A DNA stretch of 64,000 nucleotides from Bosea sp. OAE506 (GTDB lineage Bacteria; Pseudomonadota; Alphaproteobacteria; Rhizobiales; Beijerinckiaceae). Of the stretch, positions 17,047-26,807 are shown piece by piece (positions within the stretch are counted from its first letter, which is position 1; each line of letters opens with the position of its first letter). The stretch is from NCBI RefSeq assembly GCF_040546595.1, contig NZ_JBEPOB010000001.1, positions 2,977,001 to 3,041,000 of the forward strand. The letters run 5' to 3'. The position numbers and the translations under genes were made by a program. A model generated the notes under the pieces. The model was not told the DNA's origin. It did no database searches and saw only the letters and a program-made list of their open reading frames with translations.

Positions 17047-17289
17047 ATGCCGAAGCGCGTGCTGCAGGGCGTCGTCGTCAGCGACAAGCAGAACAAAACT
17101 GTTGTGGTCAAGGTCGAGCGGCGCTATACGCACCCTCTCCTCAAGAAGACGGTTCGCCGTACCAAGAACTATCACGCCCATGATGAGGCGGAGGTGGCCA
17201 AGGTCGGTGATCAGGTCTGGATCGAGGAGTCCAAGCCGATTTCCAAGCTGAAAAGCTGGGTTGTGCTCGACAACGCCCCCAAGGCGTAG
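17047..17289 (+). CDS. rpsQ: 30S ribosomal protein S17
   Basis: 80 aa, OB-fold protein binding 16S rRNA. The long open frame runs upstream through rplP and rpmC, but the real start is ATG 17047 ([20 protein letters not shown]), 11 nt after rpmC with a GGAG before it. Contains [20 protein letters not shown], typical of S17. Last gene before the 208-nt gap preceding rplN. Confidence 0.96.
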   Translation: MPKRVLQGVVVSDKQNKTVVVKVERRYTHPLLKKTVRRTKNYHAHDEAEVAKVGDQVWIEESKPISKLKSWVVLDNAPKA

Positions 17290-17350
17290 GTCAACGCGGC
17301 TGTCGCTGCCCGGTTCGCCGGGGAGCGGGGGCGGCGGAGTAGGTAGTCGG

Positions 17351-17394
17351 GCATGTTTCGCCGCAAAGGTGGGCTCCACTTTTGCGGATCATGC
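17351..17394. repeat. short palindromic intergenic repeat in the rpsQ-rplN gap
   Basis: CCGCAAAGGTGG (17361-17372) pairs with CCACTTTTGCGG (17376-17387) with one mismatch, and an outer GCATG/CATGC pair (17351-17355 with 17390-17394) encloses it. It ends in GATCATGCTTT, the hallmark tail of a small palindromic repeat common in Rhizobiales intergenic DNA. A second relative is at 36571-36614. The same 208-nt gap also has GGGGG...CCCCC (17410-17426) and a bulged CCCGGG...GCGC hairpin (17438-17463). No gene is visible in the gap. Confidence 0.7.
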
Positions 17395-17497
17395 TTTGTT
17401 TTGAGGCCAGGGGGCGATCGACCCCCGTCAGTCGTAGTCCCGGGGGCGCTGGTGCGCCCGGGAAACCGCGCTGATACACACTGGAAGGATCAAGGCC

Positions 17498-17866
17498 ATG
17501 ATCCAGGTGCAGACCAATCTCGAGGTCGCGGATAATTCCGGCGCCCGTCGCGTGATGTGCATCAAGGTTCTCGGCGGGTCGAAGCGGCGCTATGCCCGCA
17601 TCGGCGACATCATCGTCGTCTCGATCAAGGAAGCGATTCCGCGCGGTCGTGTGAAGAAGGGCGACGTCATGAAGGCGGTCGTCGTTCGCACCGCCAAGGA
17701 CGTCAAGCGTCCCGACGGTTCGGTGATCCGCTTCGACCGCAACGCGGCCGTTCTGATCAACAATCAGAAGGAGCCTGTCGGCACCCGCATCTTCGGACCG
17801 GTTCCGCGCGAGCTGCGCGCCAAGAACCACATGAAGATCATCTCGCTTGCGCCTGAGGTGCTGTGA
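17498..17866 (+). CDS. rplN: 50S ribosomal protein L14
   Basis: 122 aa. Forms the subunit bridge with 16S rRNA and binds the silencing factor RsfS. Family signature [20 protein letters not shown] and [14 protein letters not shown] at the end. Preceded by GGAAGGATC. First gene of the spc set. Confidence 0.97.
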   Translation: MIQVQTNLEVADNSGARRVMCIKVLGGSKRRYARIGDIIVVSIKEAIPRGRVKKGDVMKAVVVRTAKDVKRPDGSVIRFDRNAAVLINNQKEPVGTRIFGPVPRELRAKNHMKIISLAPEVL

Positions 17867-18183
17867 TGGCTGCGAAGATCAAGAAGGGCGACAAGGTCGT
17901 CGTGCTGGCTGGCCGTGACAAGGGCAAGGCCGGCGAAGTCCTCCAGGTGCTTCCGAAGGATGCCCGCGCCGTCGTGCGTGGCGTCAACCTCGTCAAGAAG
18001 CACACCAAGGCATCGGCTCAGTCCGAGGGCGGCATCATCTCCAAGGAAGCCACCATCGACCTGTCGAACCTCGCCGTGGCCGATCCCAAGGATGGCAAGC
18101 CGACCCGCGTCGGCTTCAAGGTCCTGGACGATGGCCGCAAGGTCCGTTTCGCCAAGCGCTCGGGGGATCTGATCGATGGCTGA
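17866..18183 (+). CDS. rplX: 50S ribosomal protein L24
   Basis: 105 aa. Assembly initiator of the large subunit. The ATG at 17866 overlaps the rplN stop (TGATG); a GTG one codon upstream is less likely. N-terminal KOW motif ([23 protein letters not shown]) at residues 6-28, then VNLVKKHTK. Confidence 0.96.
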   Translation: MAAKIKKGDKVVVLAGRDKGKAGEVLQVLPKDARAVVRGVNLVKKHTKASAQSEGGIISKEATIDLSNLAVADPKDGKPTRVGFKVLDDGRKVRFAKRSGDLIDG

Positions 18184-18742
18184 GAACCAGCAGGCGGCTC
18201 TCACGCCGCGTATGAAGAAGCATTACGAGGACGTCGTTCGTCCGGCGATGATCGCCGAGTTCGGCTACAAGAACGCCATGGAAGTGCCGACCATCGAGAA
18301 GGTCGTCATCAACATGGGCGTGGGCGAAGCGACTGCCGACCGCAAGAAGGTCGACAACGCCGCCGGCGACCTCGCCCTGATCGCCGGCCAGAAGCCGGTC
18401 ATCACCAAGTCCCGTCTCGCCATCGCCGGCTTCAAGCTGCGCGAGAACATGGCGGTCGGCTGCAAGGTCACGCTGCGCAAGACCAAGATGTTCGAGTTCG
18501 TCGACCGGCTCGTCACCATCGCCCTGCCGCGCGTGCGCGACTTCCGGGGTCTCAACCCGAAGTCCTTCGACGGGCGCGGCAATTTCGCGCTCGGGATCAA
18601 GGAGCACATCGTGTTCCCCGAGATCAACTACGACAAGGTCGACCAGGTCTGGGGTATGGACGTGATCGTCTGCACGACTGCGAAGTCGGACGACGAGGCT
18701 CGCGCCCTGCTCAAGCACTTCAACTTCCCGTTCCGGCAGTGA
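18176..18742 (+). CDS. rplE: 50S ribosomal protein L5
   Basis: 188 aa. Central protuberance protein that binds 5S rRNA and contacts P-site tRNA. Motifs [27 protein letters not shown] and [17 protein letters not shown]. Starts inside the end of rplX (8-nt overlap). Confidence 0.97.
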   Translation: MAENQQAALTPRMKKHYEDVVRPAMIAEFGYKNAMEVPTIEKVVINMGVGEATADRKKVDNAAGDLALIAGQKPVITKSRLAIAGFKLRENMAVGCKVTLRKTKMFEFVDRLVTIALPRVRDFRGLNPKSFDGRGNFALGIKEHIVFPEINYDKVDQVWGMDVIVCTTAKSDDEARALLKHFNFPFRQ

Positions 18743-18778
18743 ACGCCAGCGTTCATACGCGGAAACCAGGAGAGATCG

Positions 18779-19084
18779 ATGGCTAAGAAGAGCTCCGTCG
18801 AGAACAACAACCGCCGCAAGGAGCTGGTGAAGAAGTTCGCCGGCCGCCGCGCCAGGTTGCTTGAGATCGCCAATGACGACAGCCAGTCCATGGACGAGCG
18901 TTTCCTCGCTCGCCTGAAGCTGGCCGAACTGCCGCGCAACTCGGCTCCGAACCGGGTTCGCAACCGCTGCGAGGTGACGGGTCGCCCGCGCGCCTTCTAC
19001 CGCAAGCTGAAGATGTCGCGCGTTGCGCTGCGCGAGCTCGGCAACAAGGGGCTGGTTCCCGGCCTCGTCAAGTCGAGCTGGTGA
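18779..19084 (+). CDS. rpsN: 30S ribosomal protein S14, zinc-independent type
   Basis: 101 aa. The long form; it has the conserved [20 protein letters not shown] near residue 61 but only one cysteine there, so no zinc ribbon is present. This type is usual in proteobacteria. Ends [11 protein letters not shown]. Preceded by GGAGAGATCG. Confidence 0.97.
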   Translation: MAKKSSVENNNRRKELVKKFAGRRARLLEIANDDSQSMDERFLARLKLAELPRNSAPNRVRNRCEVTGRPRAFYRKLKMSRVALRELGNKGLVPGLVKSSW

Positions 19085-19096
19085 GGAGGACGCATC

Positions 19097-19495
19097 ATGG
19101 CGATCATTGATCCGCTTGGAGATATGCTGACCCGCATCCGCAATGCGCAGATGCGGCGCAAGTCGCGCGTTTCGACGCCCGGTTCGAAGCTGCGGGCCCG
19201 CGTGCTCGACGTGCTTCAGTCCGAGGGCTACATCCGCGGCTACACCCAGACCGAGTTCGGCAATGGCCGGACCGAGTTCGATATCGAGCTGAAGTACCAC
19301 GAGGGACAGCCGGTCATCCGGTCGATCTCGCGTGTGTCGAAGCCCGGCCGCCGCGTCTATTCTTCGGTGGAGACGATGCCGCGCGTGGCCGACGGCCTGG
19401 GCGTGACCATCATCTCGACCCCGAAGGGTGTGATGCCCGATCATCTTGCCCGCGAGCAGAACGTGGGCGGCGAAGTGCTTTGCAAGGTCTTCTGA
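19097..19495 (+). CDS. rpsH: 30S ribosomal protein S8
   Basis: 132 aa. Binds the central domain of 16S rRNA; in E. coli it represses the spc operon. Starts [15 protein letters not shown] and ends with the [10 protein letters not shown] strand. 12 nt after rpsN with GAGGAGG before the start. Confidence 0.97.
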   Translation: MAIIDPLGDMLTRIRNAQMRRKSRVSTPGSKLRARVLDVLQSEGYIRGYTQTEFGNGRTEFDIELKYHEGQPVIRSISRVSKPGRRVYSSVETMPRVADGLGVTIISTPKGVMPDHLAREQNVGGEVLCKVF

Positions 19496-19528
19496 CCTTT
19501 CGCGCCGCTCGTTTTCAGGAGAAATCCA

Positions 19529-20062
19529 ATGTCTCGTATCGGTAAGAAGCCTGTTCCGGTTCCCGCTGGCGTCACCGCCAACGTCGCCGGCCAGCTCGTC
19601 AAGATCAAGGGCGCGAAGGGGGAACTCTCCTTCACCGTGCCCGACGACGTCTCGGTCGCTATGGAGGATGGCGCGATCGCGGTTCAGCCGCGTTCGCAGA
19701 GCAAGCGTGCGCGCTCGCTCTGGGGCACCTCGCGTGCCCGCATCGCCAACCTCGTGGTCGGCACGACCTCCGGCTTTGAGAAGAAGCTCGAGATCAACGG
19801 CGTCGGCTACAAGGCCGCCGTCACCGGCAAGGTGCTCAAGCTGTCGCTCGGCTACAGCCACGACATCGACTATCCGATCCCGGAAGGGGTTGCGATCGTC
19901 ACGCCGAAGCCGACCGAAATCGTCATCACCGGCATCGACAAGCAGGTCGTCGGCCAGACTGCGGCCGAGATCCGCGACTATCGCGGCCCCGAGCCCTATA
20001 AGGGCAAGGGCGTGAAGTACGCCGGCGAATTCATCTTCCGCAAGGAAGGGAAGAAGAAGTAA
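19529..20062 (+). CDS. rplF: 50S ribosomal protein L6
   Basis: 177 aa, two tandem L6 folds near the factor-binding site. Starts [14 protein letters not shown] and carries the signature [24 protein letters not shown] at the end. AGGAGAAATCC precedes the ATG. Confidence 0.97.
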   Translation: MSRIGKKPVPVPAGVTANVAGQLVKIKGAKGELSFTVPDDVSVAMEDGAIAVQPRSQSKRARSLWGTSRARIANLVVGTTSGFEKKLEINGVGYKAAVTGKVLKLSLGYSHDIDYPIPEGVAIVTPKPTEIVITGIDKQVVGQTAAEIRDYRGPEPYKGKGVKYAGEFIFRKEGKKK

Positions 20063-20067
20063 GGGCC

Positions 20068-20430
20068 ATGAGCAAGCAGACAGAGAACACTGCGCGCCGC
20101 AAGGCCCGCGTCCGCCGCGCGATCAAGGCTGTCGCCAATGGCCGCGCTCGCCTGTCGGTGCATCGCACCGGCAAGCAGATCTACGCCCAGGTCATCGACG
20201 ACACGAAGGGGGTCACCCTCGCTTCGGCCTCGAGCCTGGACAAGGACATCCGCACCGACCTGAAGTCGGGCGCGAATGTCGAGGCTGCGGCCACGATCGG
20301 CAAGCTCATCGCCGAGCGTGCGGTCAAGGCTGGCGTGAAGGACGTGGTCTTCGACCGCGGCTCCTACATGTATCACGGCCGCGTCAAGGCGCTGGCCGAT
20401 GCCGCCCGCGAGGCCGGCCTGAACTTCTGA
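20068..20430 (+). CDS. rplR: 50S ribosomal protein L18
   Basis: 120 aa, 5S rRNA-binding protein. Contains [20 protein letters not shown] and the C-terminal [24 protein letters not shown] motif. 5 nt after rplF. Confidence 0.97.
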   Translation: MSKQTENTARRKARVRRAIKAVANGRARLSVHRTGKQIYAQVIDDTKGVTLASASSLDKDIRTDLKSGANVEAAATIGKLIAERAVKAGVKDVVFDRGSYMYHGRVKALADAAREAGLNF

Positions 20431-20440
20431 TATCGTCGCT

Positions 20441-20488
20441 CCCGGCCATCCTGCCGCGGCGCCTCTCGGCGGCGGGCAGGGGGCCGGG
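20441..20488 (+). other. long hairpin in the rplR-rpsE spacer
   Basis: CCCGGCC (20441-20447) pairs with GGCCGGG (20482-20488); inside it CTGCC (20451-20455) pairs with GGCAG (20475-20479), and GCC (20461-20463) with GGC (20468-20470). There is no T-run downstream, so a role in RNA stability or processing rather than termination is more plausible. The rest of the 148-nt spacer shows only the rpsE ribosome site. Confidence 0.5.
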
Positions 20489-20578
20489 ATCGGGCTTTCA
20501 TAGAGACGTCGTCCCACAAGGGACGCTCGAGCGAGCGGAACGGCCGTGGCCGTCGCCGCGCAAGTAAGAGGAAAGACA

Positions 20579-21140
20579 ATGGCGAGAGAGCCTCGTGACC
20601 GCGATCGCGAAGAGCGCGATTCGGAATTCGTGGACCGTCTGGTCCACATCAACCGCGTCGCCAAGGTGGTGAAGGGCGGGCGTCGCTTCGGCTTCGCCGC
20701 GCTCGTCGTCGTCGGCGACCAGAAGGGCCGCGTCGGCTTCGGCCACGGCAAGGCCCGCGAAGTGCCGGAAGCCATCCGCAAGGCGACGGAAGCCGCCAAG
20801 CGCGGCCTGGTCCGCATCCCGCTGCGCGAGGGTCGCACGCTTCATCACGACGTCCAGGGCCGTCACGGCGCCGGCAAGGTCGTGCTGCGCGCTGCCCCGG
20901 CCGGTACCGGCATCATCGCCGGCGGCCCGATGCGCGCCGTCTTCGAGGCGGTCGGCATGCAGGACGTGGTGTCGAAGTCGCTCGGCTCCTCTAAACCCGT
21001 ACAACCTCGTCCGCGCGACCTTCGATGCGCTGAAGAACGAGGACAGCCCGCGTGGCGTCGCCGCGCGCCGCAACCTCAAGGTTTCCGCCCTGCAGACGCG
21101 TCGCCGCGATGCGGGTGCCGACGCCGCCGCTGAAGCGTGA
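20579..21140 (+). CDS. rpsE: 30S ribosomal protein S5, with an apparent one-base frameshift
   Basis: S5 contributes to decoding fidelity and mRNA unwinding. The ATG at 20579 ([33 protein letters not shown]) follows AAGAGGAAAG. The frame is normal through [17 protein letters not shown], then breaks at 20990-20995: TCT AAA CCC GTA replaces an expected Ser-Asn-Pro-Tyr. One surplus base restores [26 protein letters not shown] and an end at 21138-21140, giving 186 aa, a normal length. S5 is essential and single copy, so a sequencing or assembly error is by far the best explanation. As written, the last third of the protein would be wrong. Confidence 0.93.
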
Positions 21141-21150
21141 GGGGGCGACC

Positions 21151-21348
21151 ATGGCAAAGTCCGACAGCAAGACCGTCGTCATCGAGCAGATCGGTAGCCC
21201 GATCCGCCGCGAGGCGTCGCAGCGCCAGACCCTGATCGGTCTCGGCCTCAACAAGATCCGCCGTCAGTCGACCCTGGTCGACACGCCGGCCGTGCGGGGC
21301 ATGATCGACAAGGTCAGGCACCTCGTGCGCGTCGTCGATGCGAAGTGA
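21151..21348 (+). CDS. rpmD: 50S ribosomal protein L30
   Basis: 65 aa. The open frame extends upstream into rpsE, but the start is ATG 21151 ([19 protein letters not shown]) with GAGGGGG before it. Motif [25 protein letters not shown] is the L30 core. 10 nt after the restored rpsE stop. Confidence 0.95.
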   Translation: MAKSDSKTVVIEQIGSPIRREASQRQTLIGLGLNKIRRQSTLVDTPAVRGMIDKVRHLVRVVDAK

Positions 21349-21361
21349 GGGAGATCGTTCG

Positions 21362-21838
21362 ATGAAACTCAACGAGATCCGTGACAACGAAGGCGCGCAC
21401 AAGTCGCGCATCCGCGTCGGCCGGGGCATCGGCTCGGGCAAGGGAAAGACCGGTGGCCGTGGCGTCAAGGGTCAGAAGGCCCGCGCCGGCGTCGCCGTGA
21501 AGGGCTTCGAAGGCGGCCAGATGCCGCTTTATCGTCGCCTGCCCAAGCGCGGCTTCACCAACCTGTTCGCCAAGGAGCTGAACGAGGTCAATCTCGGCCG
21601 GATCCAGCAGGCGGTGGAAGCCGGCAAGCTGGACGCCAAGGGCGCGGTCACCATCGAGGCGCTGGTCGCCGCGGGCGTGATCACGCACCAGGCCAAGGAC
21701 GGCGTGAAGATCCTCGGCGTCGGCGAGCTGAAGACGAAGCTTGCCTTCGAGGTGGCCGGCGCGTCGAAGTCGGCCGTCGCCGCGATCGAGAAGGCGGGTG
21801 GCAGCGTCAAGATCCTGGCTGCCGCTTCACAGGCGTGA
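21362..21838 (+). CDS. rplO: 50S ribosomal protein L15
   Basis: 158 aa. Late-assembly protein deep in the large subunit. Start ATG 21362 ([21 protein letters not shown]) chosen by family N-terminus and GAGGGAGATC upstream; an earlier in-frame start overlaps rpmD. Contains [22 protein letters not shown] and [13 protein letters not shown]. Confidence 0.96.
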   Translation: MKLNEIRDNEGAHKSRIRVGRGIGSGKGKTGGRGVKGQKARAGVAVKGFEGGQMPLYRRLPKRGFTNLFAKELNEVNLGRIQQAVEAGKLDAKGAVTIEALVAAGVITHQAKDGVKILGVGELKTKLAFEVAGASKSAVAAIEKAGGSVKILAAASQA

Positions 21839-21862
21839 GCCGAACGCTTACATGACGACTCG

Positions 21863-21900
21863 CGAACGGCGGCCGGGCCAGAAGCCCTGGCCGCCGTTCG
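21863..21900 (+). other. 15-bp hairpin between rplO and secY
   Basis: CGAACGGCGGCC (21863-21874) pairs perfectly with GGCCGCCGTTCG (21889-21900) and the stem continues for three more pairs including one G-T. It is the strongest hairpin in the spc set. Only ACTGTTTG follows, not a T-run. It lies 24 nt after the rplO stop, so it may mark an RNA boundary that sets secY-adk expression apart; that is inference. Confidence 0.6.
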
Positions 21901-21959
21901 ACTGTTTGACCGGGCGCAGCCCAGCGCGCCCATGGATCTGAAGACCAAGGACCGGACGC

Positions 21960-23297
21960 ATGGCATCGGCGGCTGAACAGCTTGCTTCAAACCTCAACTT
22001 CGGGGCGTTCGCCAAGGCGGACGAGCTGAAGAAGCGGATCTGGTTCACGCTCGGTGCGCTGATCATCTACCGGATCGGCACCTATATCCCGCTGCCGGGG
22101 ATGAACCCCGATGCGGTCGCGGACCTGTTCAAGCAGACGCAGACCGGCGTGCTCGGCCTGTTCAACATGTTCTCCGGCGGCGCCGTTGGCCGGCTCGCGA
22201 TCTTCGCGCTGGCGATCATGCCGTACATCTCGGCCTCGATCATCATCCAGCTGCTCTCCAGCGTGATCCCGACCTTCGAGGCGCTGAAGAAGGAAGGCGA
22301 GCAGGGCCGCAAGATCCTCAACCAGTACACGCGCTATCTCACGCTCGTGCTGGCCGTGTTCCAGGCCTATGGCATCGGTGTCGGTCTGCAGGGCTCGGGC
22401 AACCTCGTGCTGGAGCCGGGTCCGTTCTTCCTGCTCTCGACGACGATCACGCTGGTCGGCGGCACGATGTTCCTGCTCTGGCTCGGTGAGCAGATCACCA
22501 GCCGCGGCATCGGCAACGGCACCTCGATGATCATCTTCGCGGGGATCATCGCGGAGTTCCCCTCCCAGCTCGCCCAGACGCTCGAGCTTGGCCGCCAGGG
22601 CGCGATCTCGACCGGGCTGCTGCTGCTGATCCTGGTGATGGCGATATGCGTCATCGCCTTCTGCGTGTTCATGGAGCGCGCCCAGCGCCGCCTGCTGATC
22701 AACTATCCCAAGCGCCAGGTCGGCAACCGCATGTATGAGGGCCAGACCTCGTTCCTGCCGCTGAAGCTCAACACGGCCGGCGTGATTCCGCCGATCTTCG
22801 CGTCCTCGCTGCTGCTGCTGCCGACGACGATCGCGAGCTTCTCTCAGGCCTCTGGCGGCACCGGTCCGCTGGCGACGGTCGCGACCTATCTCGCCCATGG
22901 CCGGCCGCTGTTCATGATCCTCTACGCGGCCCTGATCATCTTCTTCTGCTTCTTCTACACGGCGATCGTCTTCAATCCGACGGAGACGGCCGACAACCTG
23001 AAGAAGCATGGCGGCTTCATGCCCGGCATCCGCCCGGGCGAGCGCACGGCCGAGCATATCGACCGCGTGCTGACCCGCATCACCGTGCTCGGTGCCGGCT
23101 ATTTGACTATCGTCTGCCTTATCCCCGAGTTCATGATCACCTATGCCCAGATCCCGATCATCCTTCTGGGCGGCACGTCGCTGCTCATCGTGGTGACGAC
23201 GACCATGGATACCGTGGCGCAAGTCCACGGGCACCTGCTGGCCCATCAGTATGAGGGGCTGGTCAAGAAGGCGAAGCTGCGAGGAGCGAAACGCTGA
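21960..23297 (+). CDS. secY: protein translocase subunit SecY
   Basis: 445 aa, ten membrane spans forming the Sec channel in the inner membrane. Starts [21 protein letters not shown]; the lateral-gate and plug region [15 protein letters not shown] segment ([29 protein letters not shown]) is present, as is the cytosolic loop [16 protein letters not shown] and the C-terminal cytosolic loop [17 protein letters not shown]. Its stop overlaps the adk start. Confidence 0.97.
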   Translation: MASAAEQLASNLNFGAFAKADELKKRIWFTLGALIIYRIGTYIPLPGMNPDAVADLFKQTQTGVLGLFNMFSGGAVGRLAIFALAIMPYISASIIIQLLSSVIPTFEALKKEGEQGRKILNQYTRYLTLVLAVFQAYGIGVGLQGSGNLVLEPGPFFLLSTTITLVGGTMFLLWLGEQITSRGIGNGTSMIIFAGIIAEFPSQLAQTLELGRQGAISTGLLLLILVMAICVIAFCVFMERAQRRLLINYPKRQVGNRMYEGQTSFLPLKLNTAGVIPPIFASSLLLLPTTIASFSQASGGTGPLATVATYLAHGRPLFMILYAALIIFFCFFYTAIVFNPTETADNLKKHGGFMPGIRPGERTAEHIDRVLTRITVLGAGYLTIVCLIPEFMITYAQIPIILLGGTSLLIVVTTTMDTVAQVHGHLLAHQYEGLVKKAKLRGAKR

Positions 23298-23881
23298 TGC
23301 GACTGATCTTCCTGGGGCCGCCGGGGGCGGGGAAGGGCACTCAGGCTGCGCGCATCGTCGCGAAGCATGGTATTCCGCAGCTTTCGACCGGCGACATGCT
23401 GCGCGCCGCGGTTGCGGCGCAGACCCCGGTCGGCGTCAAGGCCAAGGCGGTCATGGATTCCGGCGGGCTGGTGTCGGACGAGATCGTCATCGGCATCGTT
23501 GCTGACCGGATCGACGAGGCCGACTGCAAGAAGGGCTTCATCCTCGACGGTTTCCCGCGCACGCTGGCGCAGGCCGAGGCGCTCGACGCCATGCTTGCCT
23601 CCAAGCATCTGGAACTCGACACCGTGCTGGAGCTCAAGGTCGACCAGAGCAAGCTCGTCGATCGCATCGTGAAGCGCGCCGAGGAGGCGAAGGCCGCCGG
23701 TCAGCCGGTCCGCAAGGACGATGACCCGGAGGTCTTCAAGACCCGTCTCGAGGCCTATAACCGCGATACCGCCGTCGTCTCGCCCTATTACGCGAAGCGC
23801 GGCCAGGTGATCGAGATCGACGGCATGCAGCCGGTCGACGACGTCACGGCGGCAATCGAGAAGGCTTTGGTCGGTCACTGA
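23297..23881 (+). CDS. adk: adenylate kinase
   Basis: 194 aa, the short form lacking the zinc-type LID insertion. Interconverts ATP + AMP and 2 ADP in the cytoplasm. P-loop [10 protein letters not shown] at residues 7-16; AMP-binding [11 protein letters not shown] and DGFPRT. Overlaps secY by one base (TGATGCG). The secY-adk pairing is conserved in this group. Confidence 0.97.
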   Translation: MRLIFLGPPGAGKGTQAARIVAKHGIPQLSTGDMLRAAVAAQTPVGVKAKAVMDSGGLVSDEIVIGIVADRIDEADCKKGFILDGFPRTLAQAEALDAMLASKHLELDTVLELKVDQSKLVDRIVKRAEEAKAAGQPVRKDDDPEVFKTRLEAYNRDTAVVSPYYAKRGQVIEIDGMQPVDDVTAAIEKALVGH

Positions 23882-24126
23882 CCCCGGCGCCTCCTAACTG
23901 GCATGAATCTTGGCTGCGCCGGGTTGACTCGGCGCGGTCGAACGACTAACGACCCGACTTCCGGTTTCATGACAGCGATGCCGTTACCTTCGCGAGAAGG
24001 GGCGACGTCGCATTCCCGCATGGAATGGGTTCAACGCTCCGCAGGGGCCGGCCTCCACCGGCGCGGGGCATCTTTAAACCGCCGGCCCGCCATCGGGCGT
24101 GATCCGGCCGACATGGAGAGATGATC

Positions 24127-24495
24127 ATGGCTCGTATCGCGGGCGTCAACATTCCGACCAACAAGCGCGTCGTCATCGGCCTGCAGTACATCCACGGCAT
24201 TGGCGCGGCCAAGGCCCAGGAGATCTGCGACAAGGTCGGTATCGTCGCCGAGCGTCGCGTCAACCAGCTGACCGACGCCGAGGTTCTCCAGATCCGCGAG
24301 ACCATCGACCGCGACTACCTCGTCGAGGGCGACCTGCGTCGCGAGGTCTCGATGAACATCAAGCGCCTGATGGATCTCGGCTGCTATCGCGGCCTGCGCC
24401 ATCGCCGCTCGCTGCCGGTCCGCGGCCAGCGCACCCACACCAACGCCCGCACCCGCAAGGGCAAGGCGAAGCCGATCGCCGGCAAGAAGAAGTGA
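24127..24495 (+). CDS. rpsM: 30S ribosomal protein S13
   Basis: 122 aa. Small-subunit head protein contacting the P-site tRNA and L5. Of two close ATGs (24121 and 24127), the second is chosen because GGAGAG lies 6 nt before it and the protein then starts [14 protein letters not shown]. Ends [24 protein letters not shown]. The 245-nt gap after adk holds an 8-bp inverted repeat (CCCGGCGC 23883-23890 with GCGCCGGG 23916-23923) followed by TTGACT at 23924, a possible alpha-operon promoter region; no gene is visible in it. Confidence 0.96.
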   Translation: MARIAGVNIPTNKRVVIGLQYIHGIGAAKAQEICDKVGIVAERRVNQLTDAEVLQIRETIDRDYLVEGDLRREVSMNIKRLMDLGCYRGLRHRRSLPVRGQRTHTNARTRKGKAKPIAGKKK

Positions 24496-24500
24496 TTTCG

Positions 24501-24557
24501 GCGGGCCGGGTAACCGGCCCGCTGCTTTGCGCCGCCTGACCCCTCGGGGCGGGCGGC
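24501..24557 (+). other. two hairpins in the rpsM-rpsK spacer
   Basis: GCGGGCCGG (24501-24509) pairs perfectly with CCGGCCCGC (24514-24522) around a GTAA loop. A second, imperfect stem GCCGCC...GGGCGGC follows at about 24531-24557. No T-run follows the first stem beyond TGCTTTG. Similar elements lie between rpsK and rpoA and between rpoA and rplQ. Confidence 0.55.
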
Positions 24558-24608
24558 ATCCCCAGCGCCTGGCATCACGGGCGCGCCTGAAGGACAAGAG
24601 AAAAGACT

Positions 24609-24998
24609 ATGGCCAAGGAAGCCCAGCGCGTTCGCCGCCGCGAACGCAAGAACATCGTCTCCGGCGTCGCCCATGTGAACGCCTCGTTCAACAACACCAT
24701 GATCACCATCACCGACGCGCAGGGCAACACGATCTCGTGGTCGTCGGCCGGCACGATGGGCTTCAAGGGTTCGCGCAAGTCGACCCCCTACGCCGCGCAG
24801 GTCGCCGCCGAAGACGCCGCCCGCAAGGCTGCCGAGCATGGCATGCGCACTCTTGAGGTCGAGGTCACCGGTCCGGGTTCGGGTCGTGAGTCCGCCCTTC
24901 GCGCGCTGCAGGCTGCCGGCTTCACCGTGACCTCGATCCGCGACGTGACGCCGATCCCGCATAACGGCTGCCGTCCGCGCAAGCGTCGTCGCGTCTGA
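24609..24998 (+). CDS. rpsK: 30S ribosomal protein S11
   Basis: 129 aa. Platform protein near the E site. Contains [21 protein letters not shown] and ends [16 protein letters not shown], both diagnostic. rpsD does not follow, as usual in alphaproteobacteria. Confidence 0.97.
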   Translation: MAKEAQRVRRRERKNIVSGVAHVNASFNNTMITITDAQGNTISWSSAGTMGFKGSRKSTPYAAQVAAEDAARKAAEHGMRTLEVEVTGPGSGRESALRALQAAGFTVTSIRDVTPIPHNGCRPRKRRRV

Positions 24999-25011
24999 CG
25001 TTCGTGCTTCG

Positions 25012-25035
25012 AGGCGCCCGCACCGGCGGGCGCCT
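25012..25035 (+). other. 10-bp hairpin between rpsK and rpoA
   Basis: AGGCGCCCGC (25012-25021) pairs perfectly with GCGGGCGCCT (25026-25035) around ACCG. GTCC follows, so there is no T-run. It lies 13 nt after the rpsK stop and 51 nt before the rpoA start. Confidence 0.55.
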
Positions 25036-25086
25036 GTCCGGGGCGGCCCGCCGCCGCCATTGAATTCAAGCACCAGGAGTGCGGTC

Positions 25087-26103
25087 GTGATCAGCAAGAA
25101 CTGGCAGGATCTGTCAAAGCCCAACAAGCTCGAAATCAAGGTCGGCGACGATCCGAAGCGTCAGGCCACCGTCATCGCGCGTCCGCTGGAGCGCGGTTTC
25201 GGCATGACGCTCGGCAACGCGCTGCGTCGCGTGCTGCTCTCCTCGCTGCAGGGCGCGGCCGTCACCGCCGTCCAGATCGACGGCGTGCTGCACGAATTCT
25301 CCTCGATCCCCGGCGTGCGTGAGGACGTCACCGACATCGTCCTCAACATCAAGGCGATCGCGGTCAAGATGCAGGGCGAAGGCCCCAAGCGCATGACGCT
25401 GCGCAAGACCGGCCCGGGCACCGTCACGGCTGGCGACATCAACACCGTCGGCGACGTGTCGATCCTGAACCCCGACCTCGTGCTGTGCACGCTGGACGAG
25501 GGCTCCGAGATCCGCATGGAGTTCACGGTCAACACCGGCAAGGGCTACGTCCCCTCCGAGCAGAACCGTCCCGAGGATGCGCCGATCGGCCTGATCCCGG
25601 TCGACAGCCTGTACTCGCCGGTGAAGAAGGTCTCCTACCGCGTCGAGAACACCCGCGAGGGACAGAACCTCGACCGCGACATGCTGACCCTGAACATCGA
25701 GACCAACGGCTCGGTGACGCCCGAGGACGCGCTGGCGCTCGCCGCCCGCATCCTGCAGGACCAGCTCGCCGTCTTCATCACCTTTGAGGAGCCGCGCAAG
25801 GAAGAGGCCGTCTCGACCGCGCCGCAGCTGCCCTTCAACCCGGCGCTGCTCAAGAAGGTCGACGAGCTCGAGCTTTCGGTGCGTTCGGCGAACTGCCTGA
25901 AGAACGACAACATCGTCTATATCGGCGACCTCATCCAGAAGTCGGAGGGCGAGATGCTGCGCACCCCGAACTTCGGCCGCAAGTCGCTGAACGAGATCAA
26001 GGAAGTGCTCGCCACCATGGGCCTCCACCTCGGCATGGACGTCACCGGCTGGCCGCCGGAGAACATCGAAGAGCTCGCGAAGCGCTTCGAGGAGCATTAC
26101 TGA
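25087..26103 (+). CDS. rpoA: RNA polymerase alpha subunit
   Basis: 338 aa. The alpha dimer seeds RNA polymerase assembly and contacts UP elements and activators. The start is GTG 25087 ([17 protein letters not shown]) because AGGAG at 25075-25079 lies 7 nt before it; an in-frame TTG at 25060 has no ribosome site. N-terminal domain [22 protein letters not shown]-terminal DNA-binding domain [19 protein letters not shown] and [16 protein letters not shown]. Confidence 0.97.
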   Translation: MISKNWQDLSKPNKLEIKVGDDPKRQATVIARPLERGFGMTLGNALRRVLLSSLQGAAVTAVQIDGVLHEFSSIPGVREDVTDIVLNIKAIAVKMQGEGPKRMTLRKTGPGTVTAGDINTVGDVSILNPDLVLCTLDEGSEIRMEFTVNTGKGYVPSEQNRPEDAPIGLIPVDSLYSPVKKVSYRVENTREGQNLDRDMLTLNIETNGSVTPEDALALAARILQDQLAVFITFEEPRKEEAVSTAPQLPFNPALLKKVDELELSVRSANCLKNDNIVYIGDLIQKSEGEMLRTPNFGRKSLNEIKEVLATMGLHLGMDVTGWPPENIEELAKRFEEHY

Positions 26104-26110
26104 TCCCACC

Positions 26111-26197
26111 GGCGCGGGCTCGTTCCCGCGCCGTTTCCCCGCCCGGTGCATGAGCGCCGGAGCATAAAGAACGGCCGTACCGTGGCACGGCGGCCGT
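26111..26197 (+). other. two hairpins in the rpoA-rplQ spacer
   Basis: GGCGCGGG (26111-26118) pairs with CCCGCGCC (26125-26132), followed by GTTTCCCC, so it could act as a weak terminator or attenuator. A second structure pairs ACGGCCG (26171-26177) with CGGCCGT (26191-26197) and, inside, CCGT (26180-26183) with ACGG (26187-26190). It ends 20 nt before the rplQ start and could influence its translation; that is inference. Confidence 0.5.
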
Positions 26198-26217
26198 AAA
26201 TCACGAAGGAGCCACCC

Positions 26218-26634
26218 ATGCGTCACGGTTTCCGCGGTCGTCGTTTCAACCGCTCGGTCGAGCACCGCAAGGCGATGTTCGCCAACATGTCCCAGGCCCT
26301 GATCAAGCACGAGCAGATCACCACCACGCTGCCGAAGGCCAAGGACCTGCGTCCGGTCGTCGAGAAGCTGATAACGCTCGCCAAGCGCGGCGACCTGCAC
26401 GCCCGCCGCCAGGCGATCGCGCAGATCAAGGACGTCGCCCTGGTCGGCAAGCTCTTCGCGGTCCTCGGCCCGCGCTACAAGGAGCGCAACGGCGGCTATC
26501 TGCGCATCATGAAGGCGGGCTTCCGCTTCGGCGACAACGCCCCGCTCGCCGTGATCGAGTTCGTCGACCGCGATGTCGAGGCCAAGGGCAAGGATTCCGG
26601 CCCGGTCTTCACGGCGGACGACGAGGCGGCCTGA
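26218..26634 (+). CDS. rplQ: 50S ribosomal protein L17
   Basis: 138 aa. Exit-tunnel-side protein, last of the ribosomal cluster. Starts [23 protein letters not shown] and contains [21 protein letters not shown]. Preceded by GAAGGAGCC. Followed within 30 nt by a strong terminator. Confidence 0.97.
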   Translation: MRHGFRGRRFNRSVEHRKAMFANMSQALIKHEQITTTLPKAKDLRPVVEKLITLAKRGDLHARRQAIAQIKDVALVGKLFAVLGPRYKERNGGYLRIMKAGFRFGDNAPLAVIEFVDRDVEAKGKDSGPVFTADDEAA

Positions 26635-26660
26635 GGCCTATCCTCGGTCCAGTCGATTTC

Positions 26661-26689
26661 AAAAGGGCGGCCTTCGGGTCGCCCTTTTT
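26661..26689 (+). terminator. Rho-independent terminator after rplQ
   Basis: AAAAGGGCGGCC (26661-26672), TTCG loop, GGTCGCCCTTTTT (26677-26689): a 9-bp GC stem extended by A-T pairs and ending in a T-run, with one G-T pair. It closes the alpha operon. Confidence 0.92.
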
Positions 26690-26807
26690 CGTAGGCGGCG
26701 GAGGGGACCACGCCCGTGCGCTCCCTTGGCGACTGGTGCGCCGCGGATTACGCTCGCGGCCAATCAATCGAAACGGCCGTGACGCGCCGTTGGGAGGGGA
26801 CGTGATC

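Noticed and set aside
24999..25086. Missing rpsD between rpsK and rpoA as a deletion
   Set aside because: In alphaproteobacteria rpsD is normally located elsewhere, so its absence here is ordinary.
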